Source: Clostridium sp. CAG:1193
Lineage (GTDB): Bacteria; Bacillota_I; Bacilli_A; RF39; UBA660
Reading direction: 5' to 3'
Assembly: GCA_000436255.1 (NCBI GenBank)
Contig: HF990808.1
Span: 831 to 15,883, forward strand
Length of the DNA: 15,053 nt
The position numbers and the translations under genes are program-made. This document shows positions 5,816-13,684 of the stretch, piece after piece. Each line of letters opens with the position of its first letter. The first letter of the stretch is position 1. The notes under the pieces were generated by a model. The model saw nothing but the letters and a program-made list of their open reading frames with translations, ran no database searches and was not told the DNA's origin.

Positions 5816-7972
5816 ATGGAAGAGGATATTAAAATAAGTTATGAAACTGTATTTGATAAAATTAAACAATATATTAGTGATGAAAAAGAGTTATCATTAA
5901 TTGAAAAATCATATGAGTTTGCTAATGATGTACATTCTGGTGAAAAAAGATTAAGTGGAGAAGATGCTATAATGCATCCTCTTGGAGTAGTATATATATT
6001 AACTAGAATACATACAGATTATGAATCAATATGTGCAGCATTTTTGCATGAAACATTAAAGTGTGGTGCTGATATTGATGAGATTGAAAGAGAATTTGGA
6101 TCTGATATAGCAACACTTGTTAAAAATGTAGATAAAATCAATAGAATATCTTTATCTGCGGAAAGTGAATATCAAGTAAATTATTATAAAAAGATACTTG
6201 TTGGGTTATGTGAAGATGTTCGTGTAATAATAATTAAACTTGCTGATAGATTAGATAATTTAAAAACATTATGGGCAATACCAGAAGAACATCAAAAAGA
6301 AAAAGCAAAAGAAACATTAGAAATCTTAGCACCTATCGCACATCGTCTTGGTATTCATTATATTAAAAGTGGTCTGGAAGATTTATCACTAAGATATTTA
6401 AAACCTGATGTTTATTATGATATTGTAACAAGACTTAATAATACTAAAAAAGAACGTGACAATGCTATTTCAGAAATGAAAGCAAGTATTAGTGAAATGC
6501 TTAATGAACATAATATTAAACATGAAATTAAAGGAAGAAGCAAAAGTATTTATAGTATTTATAATAAAATGCAAAATGGTAAAAAGTTTGAGGAGATATA
6601 TGATATACTTGCACTTCGTGTATATGTGGAAACTGAAAGTGAATGTTATTTAGCTCTTGGTTTAATACATTCTAAATATAAACCTCTATCAAGAAGATTT
6701 AAAGATTATATAGCAATGCCTAAAGAGAATATGTATCAATCTTTACATACAACTATATACGGGGTTTTAGATGAATTATATGAGGTTCAAATAAGAACAT
6801 ATGAAATGGATAAAATTGCAGAGTATGGTATAGCATCTCACTGGTCATATAAAGAGAAAATAGATGGTTCTGTTTCAATTAAAAATGTTATGGAGCAAAA
6901 ACTTCAAATGTTTAGAAATATAATTGAGAATAGCCAAAATGTAGCAGAAAATGATGAAGAATTTGTAAGTATTGTAAAAGAAGAGGCACTTACTAATGAT
7001 ATATATGTATATACACCAAAAGGGGATGTAATAGAGCTACCTTTAGGTAGTACTCCAATAGATTTTGCATATAAAGTACATACTGATATAGGTGATAAAA
7101 TGGTTGGTGCGATAGTAAATGATTCAATCGTACCACTTGATTATAAATTAAAAGATGGTGACATAGTAAAAGTAAATGTAAACAAAAATTCAAAAGGTCC
7201 GTCTAAAGAATGGTTAAATATAGTATTTACTTCTCAAGCTAAAAATAGAATTAAGTCTTTTTATACAAGAATTGATAAAAATGAAAATATAAAAAAGGGA
7301 CAAGATTTAATTGAAAAAGAGCTAAGAAAAAATAAAATTCCATTTATAGATTTTACTGATAATGTAAGTGATATATTAAAAGAAACTAATGAAGAGAATT
7401 TAGATGATTTATATTTAAGTGTAGGAAATAATAAATTTACTCCTACATATATAGTTAATATACTAAAAAAAGAAGAAAAAACTAAAGAAGAAATATTACT
7501 TGATAAGATAAGTAGTTTAAATGTATCAAATAACACTAAGAAAGATATAATAGTTGATGGTATTGATGAGATAAAAGTAACACTTGCTAATTGCTGTAAA
7601 CCAGTTAAAGGTGATGATGTAATCGGATATATTACTAAAGGTAATGGTATAGTTGTGCACCGTACAAATTGCCATAACATTGAAAATATTGATGATAGAG
7701 TTATATCTATTAATTGGAATATGGCATCAACTAATAAATATAGTACTTATGTAGTAATAAAAACAGAAAAGAAAGATAATTTACTTGTAAATATAGTTAG
7801 TATAGCATCAAGTAATAATGTTACTATAAGTACAATTAATGTTATTAATAATCCTGATTATATTACATATGATTTAGTAGTATTGGTTGAAAATAATGTA
7901 AAATTAAAAGCATTTTTAAATAGTTTATATCAAATGAGTGAAGTAATTGAAGCAGAAAGGTTAATAAAATGA
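5816..7972 (+). CDS. rel: Long RSH (Rel) protein with degenerate ppGpp hydrolase site
   Basis: 718 aa with the full long-RSH layout: HD hydrolase (about 30-160), synthetase (about 235-350), TGS (about 390-460), zinc-finger-like CC region (residues near ANCCKPVKG, HRTNCHN) and C-terminal ACT (about 645-718). It makes (p)ppGpp from ATP and GDP/GTP in response to stalled ribosomes. Synthetase residues are intact: RSKSIYSIYNKM, YD at 262-263, RFKDYIAMPKENMYQSLHTT, and E323 in EVQIRT. The hydrolase site is not. H54, H78, N148 and T151 remain, but the usual HDxxED reads H78-E79-T-L-K82-C83, so three metal or catalytic acids are changed. It is therefore predicted to be synthetase-only. GGAGGG precedes ATG 5816. 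The stop overlaps the dtd start (ATGA). Confidence 0.93.
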   Translation: MEEDIKISYETVFDKIKQYISDEKELSLIEKSYEFANDVHSGEKRLSGEDAIMHPLGVVYILTRIHTDYESICAAFLHETLKCGADIDEIEREFGSDIATLVKNVDKINRISLSAESEYQVNYYKKILVGLCEDVRVIIIKLADRLDNLKTLWAIPEEHQKEKAKETLEILAPIAHRLGIHYIKSGLEDLSLRYLKPDVYYDIVTRLNNTKKERDNAISEMKASISEMLNEHNIKHEIKGRSKSIYSIYNKMQNGKKFEEIYDILALRVYVETESECYLALGLIHSKYKPLSRRFKDYIAMPKENMYQSLHTTIYGVLDELYEVQIRTYEMDKIAEYGIASHWSYKEKIDGSVSIKNVMEQKLQMFRNIIENSQNVAENDEEFVSIVKEEALTNDIYVYTPKGDVIELPLGSTPIDFAYKVHTDIGDKMVGAIVNDSIVPLDYKLKDGDIVKVNVNKNSKGPSKEWLNIVFTSQAKNRIKSFYTRIDKNENIKKGQDLIEKELRKNKIPFIDFTDNVSDILKETNEENLDDLYLSVGNNKFTPTYIVNILKKEEKTKEEILLDKISSLNVSNNTKKDIIVDGIDEIKVTLANCCKPVKGDDVIGYITKGNGIVVHRTNCHNIENIDDRVISINWNMASTNKYSTYVVIKTEKKDNLLVNIVSIASSNNVTISTINVINNPDYITYDLVVLVENNVKLKAFLNSLYQMSEVIEAERLIK

Positions 7973-8412
7973 GAGTAGTTATACAAAGAAGTAGTTATGC
8001 TGAAGTTTTTGTAGATAAAGTATCTGTTGGAAAAATAGATAAAGGGTATACAATATTAGTTGCCTTTACCCATGGTGATACAATAGATGATATAAAATAT
8101 ATGGTTAATAAAATATTAAAATTGAGAATCTTTGATGATGAAAATGGAGTTATGAATTTAGATATAAAAAAAGTTGGTGGTAAAATACTTTCAATTTCAC
8201 AATTTACATTATATGCAAATACTAAAGAGGGTAATAGACCAAGTTATACTATGGCAATGAAAAGAGAAGAAGCTATAAAGTTATATGATGAATTTAATAA
8301 CGAACTTAGAAAAAATGATATAGAAGTACAAACAGGTATATTTGGAAGCGACATGGATGTAAGAATACATAATGATGGCCCTATTACTATTATAATTGAT
8401 AGCAAAGGGTGA
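7969..8412 (+). CDS. dtd: D-aminoacyl-tRNA deacylase
   Basis: 147 aa, the normal family length. It hydrolyses D-amino acids (and Gly from tRNA-Ala) wrongly attached to tRNA. The Dtd signatures are clear: MRVVIQRSSYAEVFVD at the N-terminus, the catalytic SQFTLYANTKEGNRPSY segment, and near the C-terminus the Gly-cisPro-like loop region TGIFGSDMDVRIHNDGPITI. Its ATG overlaps the rel stop (ATGA) with a weak AAAGG site upstream, so it is translationally coupled. rel-dtd is a classic pair in Firmicutes. Four bases after its TGA the truncated permease begins. Confidence 0.94.
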   Translation: MRVVIQRSSYAEVFVDKVSVGKIDKGYTILVAFTHGDTIDDIKYMVNKILKLRIFDDENGVMNLDIKKVGGKILSISQFTLYANTKEGNRPSYTMAMKREEAIKLYDEFNNELRKNDIEVQTGIFGSDMDVRIHNDGPITIIIDSKG

Positions 8413-8416
8413 TAAT

Positions 8417-8755
8417 ATGAAAAATAAAGAGAGTGTTAATTACAAATTAATTAATTTAGCTCTCTTTATTTTTATTATATACGTACTAAATAAGCTTAAT
8501 ATATTAAATAAAATAATGGATATTATTTTAACTATTCTTTTATCAGTAATTTTATCTTATGTTGTTTATCCATTATATAAAAAAATATCAAATAAATTAA
8601 ATAAATATGTATCAATAACAATAATTTATGCATCAATATTCATACTTATTATATTTATAATTTATTCTTTAATTGATGGCTCTAGTTTTATTATTAATTT
8701 AATAGATTTATTTACAAATATAATTAAATTTATAAATAAAATAAATACATTTTGA
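8417..8755 (+). pseudogene. Truncated AI-2E family permease, N-terminal piece
   Basis: 112 residues of a membrane protein, with helices near residues 8-23, 32-54 and 65-85, then LIDLFTNIIKFINKINTF and a stop. The pattern, including YVVYPLYKKISNKLNKYVSITIIY, fits the start of the AI-2E/YtvI-type permease family, normally about 350 aa. The true start is ATG 8417 (AAAGGGTGA before it, 4 nt after the dtd stop). The frame ends with TGA at 8753-8755, inside the first codons of a BspA-type repeat that begins at 8750/8751. So about two thirds of the gene has been replaced by an unrelated surface-protein fragment. The family assignment is moderate, since only the less conserved N-terminal part is present. 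Confidence 0.62.
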
Positions 8756-9203
8756 TACCTCAAAAGTAAGAAATATGGCTAGTATGTTTGAAGGCAGTAA
8801 AGCAACAAGCTTAGATTTATCAAATTTTGATACAAGCAATGTAACTATTATGCACCATATGTTTTGTGATATTCTTGTAACGACATTAGACTTAAGTAGT
8901 TTTGATACCTCAAAAGTAACCGATATGAGCGGTATGTTTATCCGTAGTCAAGTAGCAAATTTAGATTTGAGTAGTTTTGATACCTCAAAAGTAACAGGTA
9001 TGAATAGTATGTTTTGGGGTAGCAAAGCAACAAGCTTAGATTTATCAAGTTTTGATACAAGTAATGTAACAGATATGGGCTATATGTTTCATAATACAAA
9101 GGCAACAACCGGATACGCACGTACACAGGAAGATGCAGATAGATTTAATGCGAGTACTACTTATAGACCTTCTGGCTTAACATTCGTAGTTAAATCACAA
9201 TAA
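8750..9203 (+). pseudogene. Headless BspA-type repeat fragment (possible silent cassette)
   Basis: From TTTGATACC at 8751 the frame encodes five 25-residue units (FDTSKVRNMASMFEGSKATSLDLSN first) and the cap GYARTQEDADRFN... SGLTFVVKSQ, closely similar to the end of the big array at 5441. It has no signal peptide, prepilin leader, promoter or ribosome binding site; the first ATG in frame (8775) lies inside unit 1. Unit 2 is diverged (MHHMFCDILVTTLDLSS). It is therefore unlikely to be a functional protein by itself. It is either debris from deletion or a donor sequence for recombination with the expressed locus 3.3 kb upstream, in the same orientation. Confidence 0.78.
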
Positions 9204-9205
9204 CT

Positions 9206-9237
9206 AAATGGGTTAGGTAACTAACTCATTTTTCTTT
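9206..9237 (+). terminator. Terminator after the BspA fragment
   Basis: Stem 9206-9216 / 9221-9231 (AAATGGGTTAG with CTAACTCATTT, one G-T pair), loop GTAA, T-rich tail. It is related in sequence to the terminator at 5447-5475, so the duplicated surface-gene unit includes its terminator. Confidence 0.82.
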
Positions 9238-9283
9238 TACAAAATATAATCATGACTTAAATCTACATTTTTTTCTAAAATAA

Positions 9284-9313
9284 TTGACCTAGTTAAGTTA
9301 TAAATAGTATAAT
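9284..9313 (+). promoter_or_regulatory. Promoter of yqeG-yqeH
   Basis: TTGACC at 9284-9289 and TATAAT at 9308-9313, spacer 18 bp. Predicted start about 9320; GGAGGGG at 9324-9330 precedes ATG 9336. Confidence 0.75.
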
Positions 9314-9335
9314 ATTTATAATTGGAGGGGATTAG

Positions 9336-9860
9336 ATGATAGAGTTATATAAACCTGACATGTATCAGAAAGATATATATAGTATTGATTATAAAAAGCT
9401 TAAATCTTATGGTATTAAGTGTATATTATTTGATCTTGATAATACTTTAGTAGCGCCTTACATAAAAAAACCACCTAGAAAATTAAAGGATTTTATTGAA
9501 AGAATTAAGGATATGAAGTTTAAAGTAATTATTTATTCAAATGCTTCTAAGAAAAGAATTTCTCCTTTTAAGAAGACCTTGGAAGTGGATGCTTCTTATT
9601 CTTCAAGAAAAAGACATGGGAAGAAATTAAAGAAAATAATAAGTGAATATAAGTATAGTGAAAGTGAGATAGCATTAATAGGGGATCAATTTATGACTGA
9701 TGTATATGGTGGTAATAAAGAAGGAATATTTACTGTATTAGTTGATCCTATATCAGATAGAGAATTAATATGGACTAAGTTTAATCGTATACTTGAAAAG
9801 GGAAAAATCAAAAAGTTAGAAAGAAAGAAATTATTTAAAAAAGGAGTTTATTATGAATAA
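9336..9860 (+). CDS. yqeG: YqeG-family HAD phosphatase
   Basis: 174 aa, normal for the YqeG IIIA family of HAD hydrolases. Motif I is D33-L-D35-N-T37 (FDLDNTLV), motif II is the Ser/Asn of IIYSNA (66-70), the motif III Lys lies in the SRKRHGKK stretch, and motif IV is GDQFMTDVYGGN with D117 and D122. All catalytic positions are present, so it should be a Mg-dependent phosphatase; its physiological substrate is not known, though the family includes phosphatidylglycerophosphate phosphatases. The last 8 bases overlap yqeH, and the yqeG-yqeH pair is conserved in Firmicutes. The C-terminal ~25 residues are very basic. ATG 9336 has a strong ribosome binding site and promoter. Confidence 0.93.
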   Translation: MIELYKPDMYQKDIYSIDYKKLKSYGIKCILFDLDNTLVAPYIKKPPRKLKDFIERIKDMKFKVIIYSNASKKRISPFKKTLEVDASYSSRKRHGKKLKKIISEYKYSESEIALIGDQFMTDVYGGNKEGIFTVLVDPISDRELIWTKFNRILEKGKIKKLERKKLFKKGVYYE

Positions 9861-10854
9861 ACGTTGTATTGGATGTGGGATTGAACTTCAATGTGAGGAT
9901 TCTTTTGAGGATGGATATGTAAATCCTAAATTATATGATAAAGTTGTTATGTGTAGAAGATGCTTTAGATTAAAAAATTATGGAGAATATAAAATTGCGA
10001 ATAAGTCTAATGTATATTATCAAAGAATAATTAGAGATATATTAAAAACTAATGAACTTGTAATTCATTTAATAGATATATTTAATATGGATAATATGGA
10101 TTATATATATAGTAGAATTTTTAGTCCATGTATATTAGTAATATCAAAAATGGATATATATCCTAAAAGTATTAAGGAAGAAAAATTTATTGAGTATTTT
10201 AAAAATAGATATCCAAAATATATTGATGTTGTATGTATAAGTAGTGATAAGAATTATAATATGGATTTGCTTTATGAAAAGATAATGAAATATAAAACGA
10301 GTGAGGATGTGTATGTATTAGGTAATACAAATGCTGGTAAATCTTCATTTATAAATAAGATGATTAAAAATTATACAGAAAGCAATAACTATTTAGTAAC
10401 AAGTTATATGCCGTCTACTACTTTAAATGTAATATCAATTAAGATTAATGATGAATTAACTTTACTTGATACTCCTGGTCTTGTAAGTGATAGTGATATA
10501 TATTTAAAATTAGATGAAGATACTATTAAAAATGTAATTATAAAGCATGAAATTAATCCTAGAATTTATCAACTTTTAGATAAAAATTCACTTATATTAA
10601 AAGGTATTGGAAGAATAGATATATTAGATGATTCTAATCTAGTTATATATATATCTAATAATGTTGATATAACACATGCTAACTTTTATACTAATGATAC
10701 ATATAGAAAGTTAGAATTAACTAGGGTGCGTGTTAAAGAAAATCAGGATCTTGTTATTGAAGGATTATGTATTATTAAATGTTCAGATAATACAGAGTTT
10801 GAAATATATATGCCTGAGGGAGTAGATATATATAAAAGAGATAAATTAATATAG
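9853..10854 (+). CDS. yqeH: YqeH circularly permuted ribosome-assembly GTPase
   Basis: 333 aa. It begins with a treble-clef zinc finger (C5xxC8 and C34xxC37) and has GTPase motifs in permuted order: G4 at 98-101 (SKMD), G5 near 129-131, then G1/P-loop GNTNAGKS at 157-164 and G3 DTPG at 206-209. This order defines the YqeH family, needed for 30S subunit maturation. The usual G4 is NKxD, so the guanine-specifying Asn is Ser here. The C-terminal domain (about 230-333) is the family's RNA- or protein-binding part. It overlaps yqeG by 8 nt and its stop lies in the terminator stem. Confidence 0.93.
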   Translation: MNKRCIGCGIELQCEDSFEDGYVNPKLYDKVVMCRRCFRLKNYGEYKIANKSNVYYQRIIRDILKTNELVIHLIDIFNMDNMDYIYSRIFSPCILVISKMDIYPKSIKEEKFIEYFKNRYPKYIDVVCISSDKNYNMDLLYEKIMKYKTSEDVYVLGNTNAGKSSFINKMIKNYTESNNYLVTSYMPSTTLNVISIKINDELTLLDTPGLVSDSDIYLKLDEDTIKNVIIKHEINPRIYQLLDKNSLILKGIGRIDILDDSNLVIYISNNVDITHANFYTNDTYRKLELTRVRVKENQDLVIEGLCIIKCSDNTEFEIYMPEGVDIYKRDKLI

Positions 10855-10880
10855 GTTTTTACCTATATTTTCTTTATTTT
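10848..10880 (+). terminator. Terminator after yqeH
   Basis: Perfect 9-bp stem AATATAGGT (10848-10856) / ACCTATATT (10861-10869), loop TTTT, then a T-rich tail. It separates yqeGH from the rnf operon. Confidence 0.82.
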
Positions 10881-10924
10881 TAAAATAAATAATGGTATTA
10901 TTAAATATGTATGATGGAGGGTAT

Positions 10925-12175
10925 ATGTTAAACGGATTAAAATTAGATGGCAAAAAAGATATGTCTATAACTAATGAGGTTGTAGATTTAAGTGATCCAA
11001 ATAAAGTGTATGTTCCGCTTATTAATAATAATGTTTTATGTGAATGTATTACAAAAGTTGGTAAAAAGGTTAAAAAAGGTACGATTATTGGTGTTAGAAA
11101 GGATTTAGATTTTCCTATATTATCTCCAGTAAGTGGTACTGTTGTTGATATTAAAAAAGTATTATATTTAAATAACAAAATGGTTGATGCAGTTGTTATT
11201 GATAATGATAAGAAAGAAAAATTAGTAAAAGATAAAATAGTTAAAGATATAACTAATTATACAAAAGAAGAGTTTATTACTTTACTTAAAAAGTGTGCGG
11301 TTACTGGTATGGGTGGTAGTGATTTTCCTACTTATTTAAAGTATAATGCAAATTTGGATATTTTAATTGTAAATGCTGTTGAATGTGAACCATATTTAAC
11401 TGCAGATTTGATGCTTGCAAAATTAAAAGCACCTATTATATTGGAAACTATTGATGCGATAATGAAAATAAATGGTATTAAGAAATGTTTTATTGCATAT
11501 AAAAAGAAGAATAGAACTATATTTGATGCTTTTTCACCTTATATAATTAATTATCCTGATATATATCTTACTACAGTAAAAGATATGTATCCAATGGGAT
11601 GGGAAAGACATGTTGTATCTTCCGTTTTAAATGTTAGTTATAATAAGTACCCCGGTGAAATAGGTGTAGTAGTTAATAATATTTCAACGATATTTTCAAT
11701 ATATAAAGCTTTAAAATTTAATAGAGCTAGTACTAAAAGAATAGTAACTATAAGTGGAGAAGGGTTTAGTGATCCTATAAATGTTTTAGTTAAGGTTGGT
11801 ACTAATATGTCTTATGTAATAAGAAAGATTGGTAGTTATGATAAAGATGGTTATAAAATAATAGCTGGTGGACCAATGATGGGGACATCTCTTAAAAGTG
11901 ATTCTGTAGTTGCTAGTAATAATTTAAATGGATTATTAATACTAGAACGCACTAAAGATGAGCATACTCATTGTATGGGTTGTGGTAGATGTTTAAGTGT
12001 GTGTCCTGCTAAATTATGTCCAATATTTATATTAAATAATTTAGATAATAAGGAAGAGTTAAAAAAGTTAAATCCATTAAAATGTGTTGAATGTGGACTA
12101 TGTTCATATGTATGTCCTGCTAAGATTGGATTAAGAGACGCAGTAAAAGAGGCAAAAGAAAGGGTGAGAAAATGA
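10925..12175 (+). CDS. rnfC: Rnf complex subunit C (NADH-oxidising, Fe-S)
   Basis: 416 aa from this start. RnfC is the peripheral cytoplasmic subunit of the Rnf complex, which passes electrons between ferredoxin and NAD while moving Na+ or H+. Seen here: an N-terminal hybrid/barrel part with PILSPVSGTVVDI, the flavin/NADH-binding Rossmann part with TGMGGSDFPTYLK and VNAVECEPYLTAD, a SLBB-like part, and two ferredoxin clusters at C350/353/356/360 (CMGCGRC) and C387/390/393/397 (CVECGLC). ATG 10925 is chosen because GGAGGG (10916-10921) lies just before it and the product then begins MLNGLKLDGKKDM; an upstream ATG at 10892 lacks such a site. A possible weak promoter lies at about 10873-10901. 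The stop overlaps rnfD (ATGA). Confidence 0.94.
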   Translation: MLNGLKLDGKKDMSITNEVVDLSDPNKVYVPLINNNVLCECITKVGKKVKKGTIIGVRKDLDFPILSPVSGTVVDIKKVLYLNNKMVDAVVIDNDKKEKLVKDKIVKDITNYTKEEFITLLKKCAVTGMGGSDFPTYLKYNANLDILIVNAVECEPYLTADLMLAKLKAPIILETIDAIMKINGIKKCFIAYKKKNRTIFDAFSPYIINYPDIYLTTVKDMYPMGWERHVVSSVLNVSYNKYPGEIGVVVNNISTIFSIYKALKFNRASTKRIVTISGEGFSDPINVLVKVGTNMSYVIRKIGSYDKDGYKIIAGGPMMGTSLKSDSVVASNNLNGLLILERTKDEHTHCMGCGRCLSVCPAKLCPIFILNNLDNKEELKKLNPLKCVECGLCSYVCPAKIGLRDAVKEAKERVRK

Positions 12176-13605
12176 AATTTATAAGTGATAATGGCCCTCA
12201 TATTAAAAGTGATGATTCAACAAGAAAGATAATGACAAGATTATTAATCGCACTTATGCCTATTGTTTGTTTTGCAATATTTAAAAATAGTATTTTAGTT
12301 TATTTAAAAACTAATGCAAGTGTTATTGATGTAATTAACCCAATACTTATGATTATAGTAGGTATTGTTACATCATATTTATCTGAAGCATTATACATTA
12401 AAATATTTAATAAAAAAAGTATTAAAGATACAATACGTGAAACTTCTAAATCATTTGCAGTAATACCAGGTTTATTTTTAGCACTTGTTTTACCCGCTAA
12501 TACACCTCTTTATTTAGTATGTTTTGGAGCATTTACAGGTAGTGTTATTGGTAAAATGATATTTGGTGGATTTGGTAATAATATATTTAACCCAGCTTTA
12601 ATTGGATATTTAATGGTAAGTGCATCTTATCAAGGATTAGTAGGTAGTTATTTAAATTTATATGAATTAGATACAATTTCAGGTGCAACTGCACTTACTA
12701 ACTTATCTAATATGGGTTATTATGGATCTTATGATGTTTTAGTTAGTCCTTATGGAAGTTTATTTAATTTCTTATTTGGAATGATTCCTGGTACTATTGG
12801 TGAAGTATCAAAATTACTAATTATTTTAGCATTTATATATTTAACTATTACTAAAACAATTAAATGGAGAATACCAGTAATGTATACGCTTACAGTATTT
12901 TTAAGTACATTTATAATAGGAAATATATTATCTTTAGGTGTGTGGTATCCATTATTTCATGTATTAAGTGGTGGTTTATTATTTGGTGCTGTTTTTATGG
13001 CAACAGATCCAGTTACAAGTCCAATTACAAAAAGTGGACAAGTATTATATGGAATATCACTAGGTATTTTAACTGTTTTATTAAGATTTTTAACTCCTTA
13101 TCCAGAAGGAGTAATGACAAGTATTTTATTTATGAATTTATTAGTATTCTTATTTGATAAAATAGGTCTTAAGATTAAAAACGATAAAAAGAATTTAGTT
13201 ATACCTTATATTATAATAATATTATTATTTATAAGTGTTTCATTAGGAATTGGATTTAAAGTAAATAAAGAAGTTTTAAGTAAAGATAACAAAGATAATT
13301 TGAATGTAGATATTATTGATATAAAGGATAATGGTAATACAAAAACATATAATGTCTCATCTAAAGGATGGGGAGTTATAAAGGCAAGTATAGAAGTTAG
13401 TGATGATAAGATTATTTCTATATTGATAACTGATAGTAGTAGTGAAACACAATGGAATGAAATTGAGAAAGTAAATTATTTAGATGATTTAATTAAGAAT
13501 CAAGATGATATTGATTCACTTGATGCGGTAAGTGGTAGTACAAGAACAAGTAATGGACTTAAGAATATGATAAAAAAAGTTAAGGGTGATATAAATGAAA
13601 AATAG
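12172..13605 (+). CDS. rnfD: Fused RnfD-RnfG: membrane flavoprotein with C-terminal FMN domain
   Basis: 477 aa against ~300-350 for ordinary RnfD. Residues 1-335 are RnfD: a polytopic membrane part with a covalent-FMN motif SGAT (170-173, Thr173), FNPALIGYLMV, and ATDPVTSPIT; it ends at the usual MNLLVFLFDKIG. Then a new membrane helix (about 342-361) leads to a soluble domain of about 110 residues with YNVSSKGWGVIKASIEVSDD and DAVSGSTRTSNGLKNMI (451-467), which is the FMN_bind fold and flavinylation motif of RnfG (usual form SGATxTS). So both covalent flavins of the complex are on one chain, which should place the second domain outside the cell. The start overlaps the rnfC stop, with GGGTGAG upstream. 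ApbE, needed to attach FMN, is not in the window. Confidence 0.9.
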   Translation: MKFISDNGPHIKSDDSTRKIMTRLLIALMPIVCFAIFKNSILVYLKTNASVIDVINPILMIIVGIVTSYLSEALYIKIFNKKSIKDTIRETSKSFAVIPGLFLALVLPANTPLYLVCFGAFTGSVIGKMIFGGFGNNIFNPALIGYLMVSASYQGLVGSYLNLYELDTISGATALTNLSNMGYYGSYDVLVSPYGSLFNFLFGMIPGTIGEVSKLLIILAFIYLTITKTIKWRIPVMYTLTVFLSTFIIGNILSLGVWYPLFHVLSGGLLFGAVFMATDPVTSPITKSGQVLYGISLGILTVLLRFLTPYPEGVMTSILFMNLLVFLFDKIGLKIKNDKKNLVIPYIIIILLFISVSLGIGFKVNKEVLSKDNKDNLNVDIIDIKDNGNTKTYNVSSKGWGVIKASIEVSDDKIISILITDSSSETQWNEIEKVNYLDDLIKNQDDIDSLDAVSGSTRTSNGLKNMIKKVKGDINEK

Positions 13606-13684
13606 TATTAAAAGTGTATTAACTCTTACAATAACTGCATTTATCTGCTCACTTATTATTTACTTAGTATGGAGGATTGTATGA
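13595..13684 (+). CDS. 29-aa membrane micropeptide in the rnfG position
   Basis: ATG 13595 overlaps the end of rnfD by 11 nt and its TGA overlaps the rnfE start (ATGA at 13681-13684). AAGGGTGAT lies 5' of it. This tight coupling on both sides suggests it is translated. The peptide is MKNSIKSVLTLTITAFICSL plus IIYLVWRIV: a short basic N-terminus and one hydrophobic helix, resembling the N-terminal anchor of RnfG. As the FMN domain of RnfG has moved onto RnfD, this is either the left-over anchor of rnfG or a small structural subunit. No catalytic residue is visible. Confidence 0.6.
   Translation: MKNSIKSVLTLTITAFICSLIIYLVWRIV

Noticed and set aside
7261..7680. Minus-strand open frame within rel
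   Set aside because: Antisense shadow of the rel coding sequence; no start signals and no recognisable product.
12864..13157. Separate gene inside rnfD
   Set aside because: An out-of-frame open stretch inside the well-supported rnfD frame, with no ribosome binding site or family resemblance.
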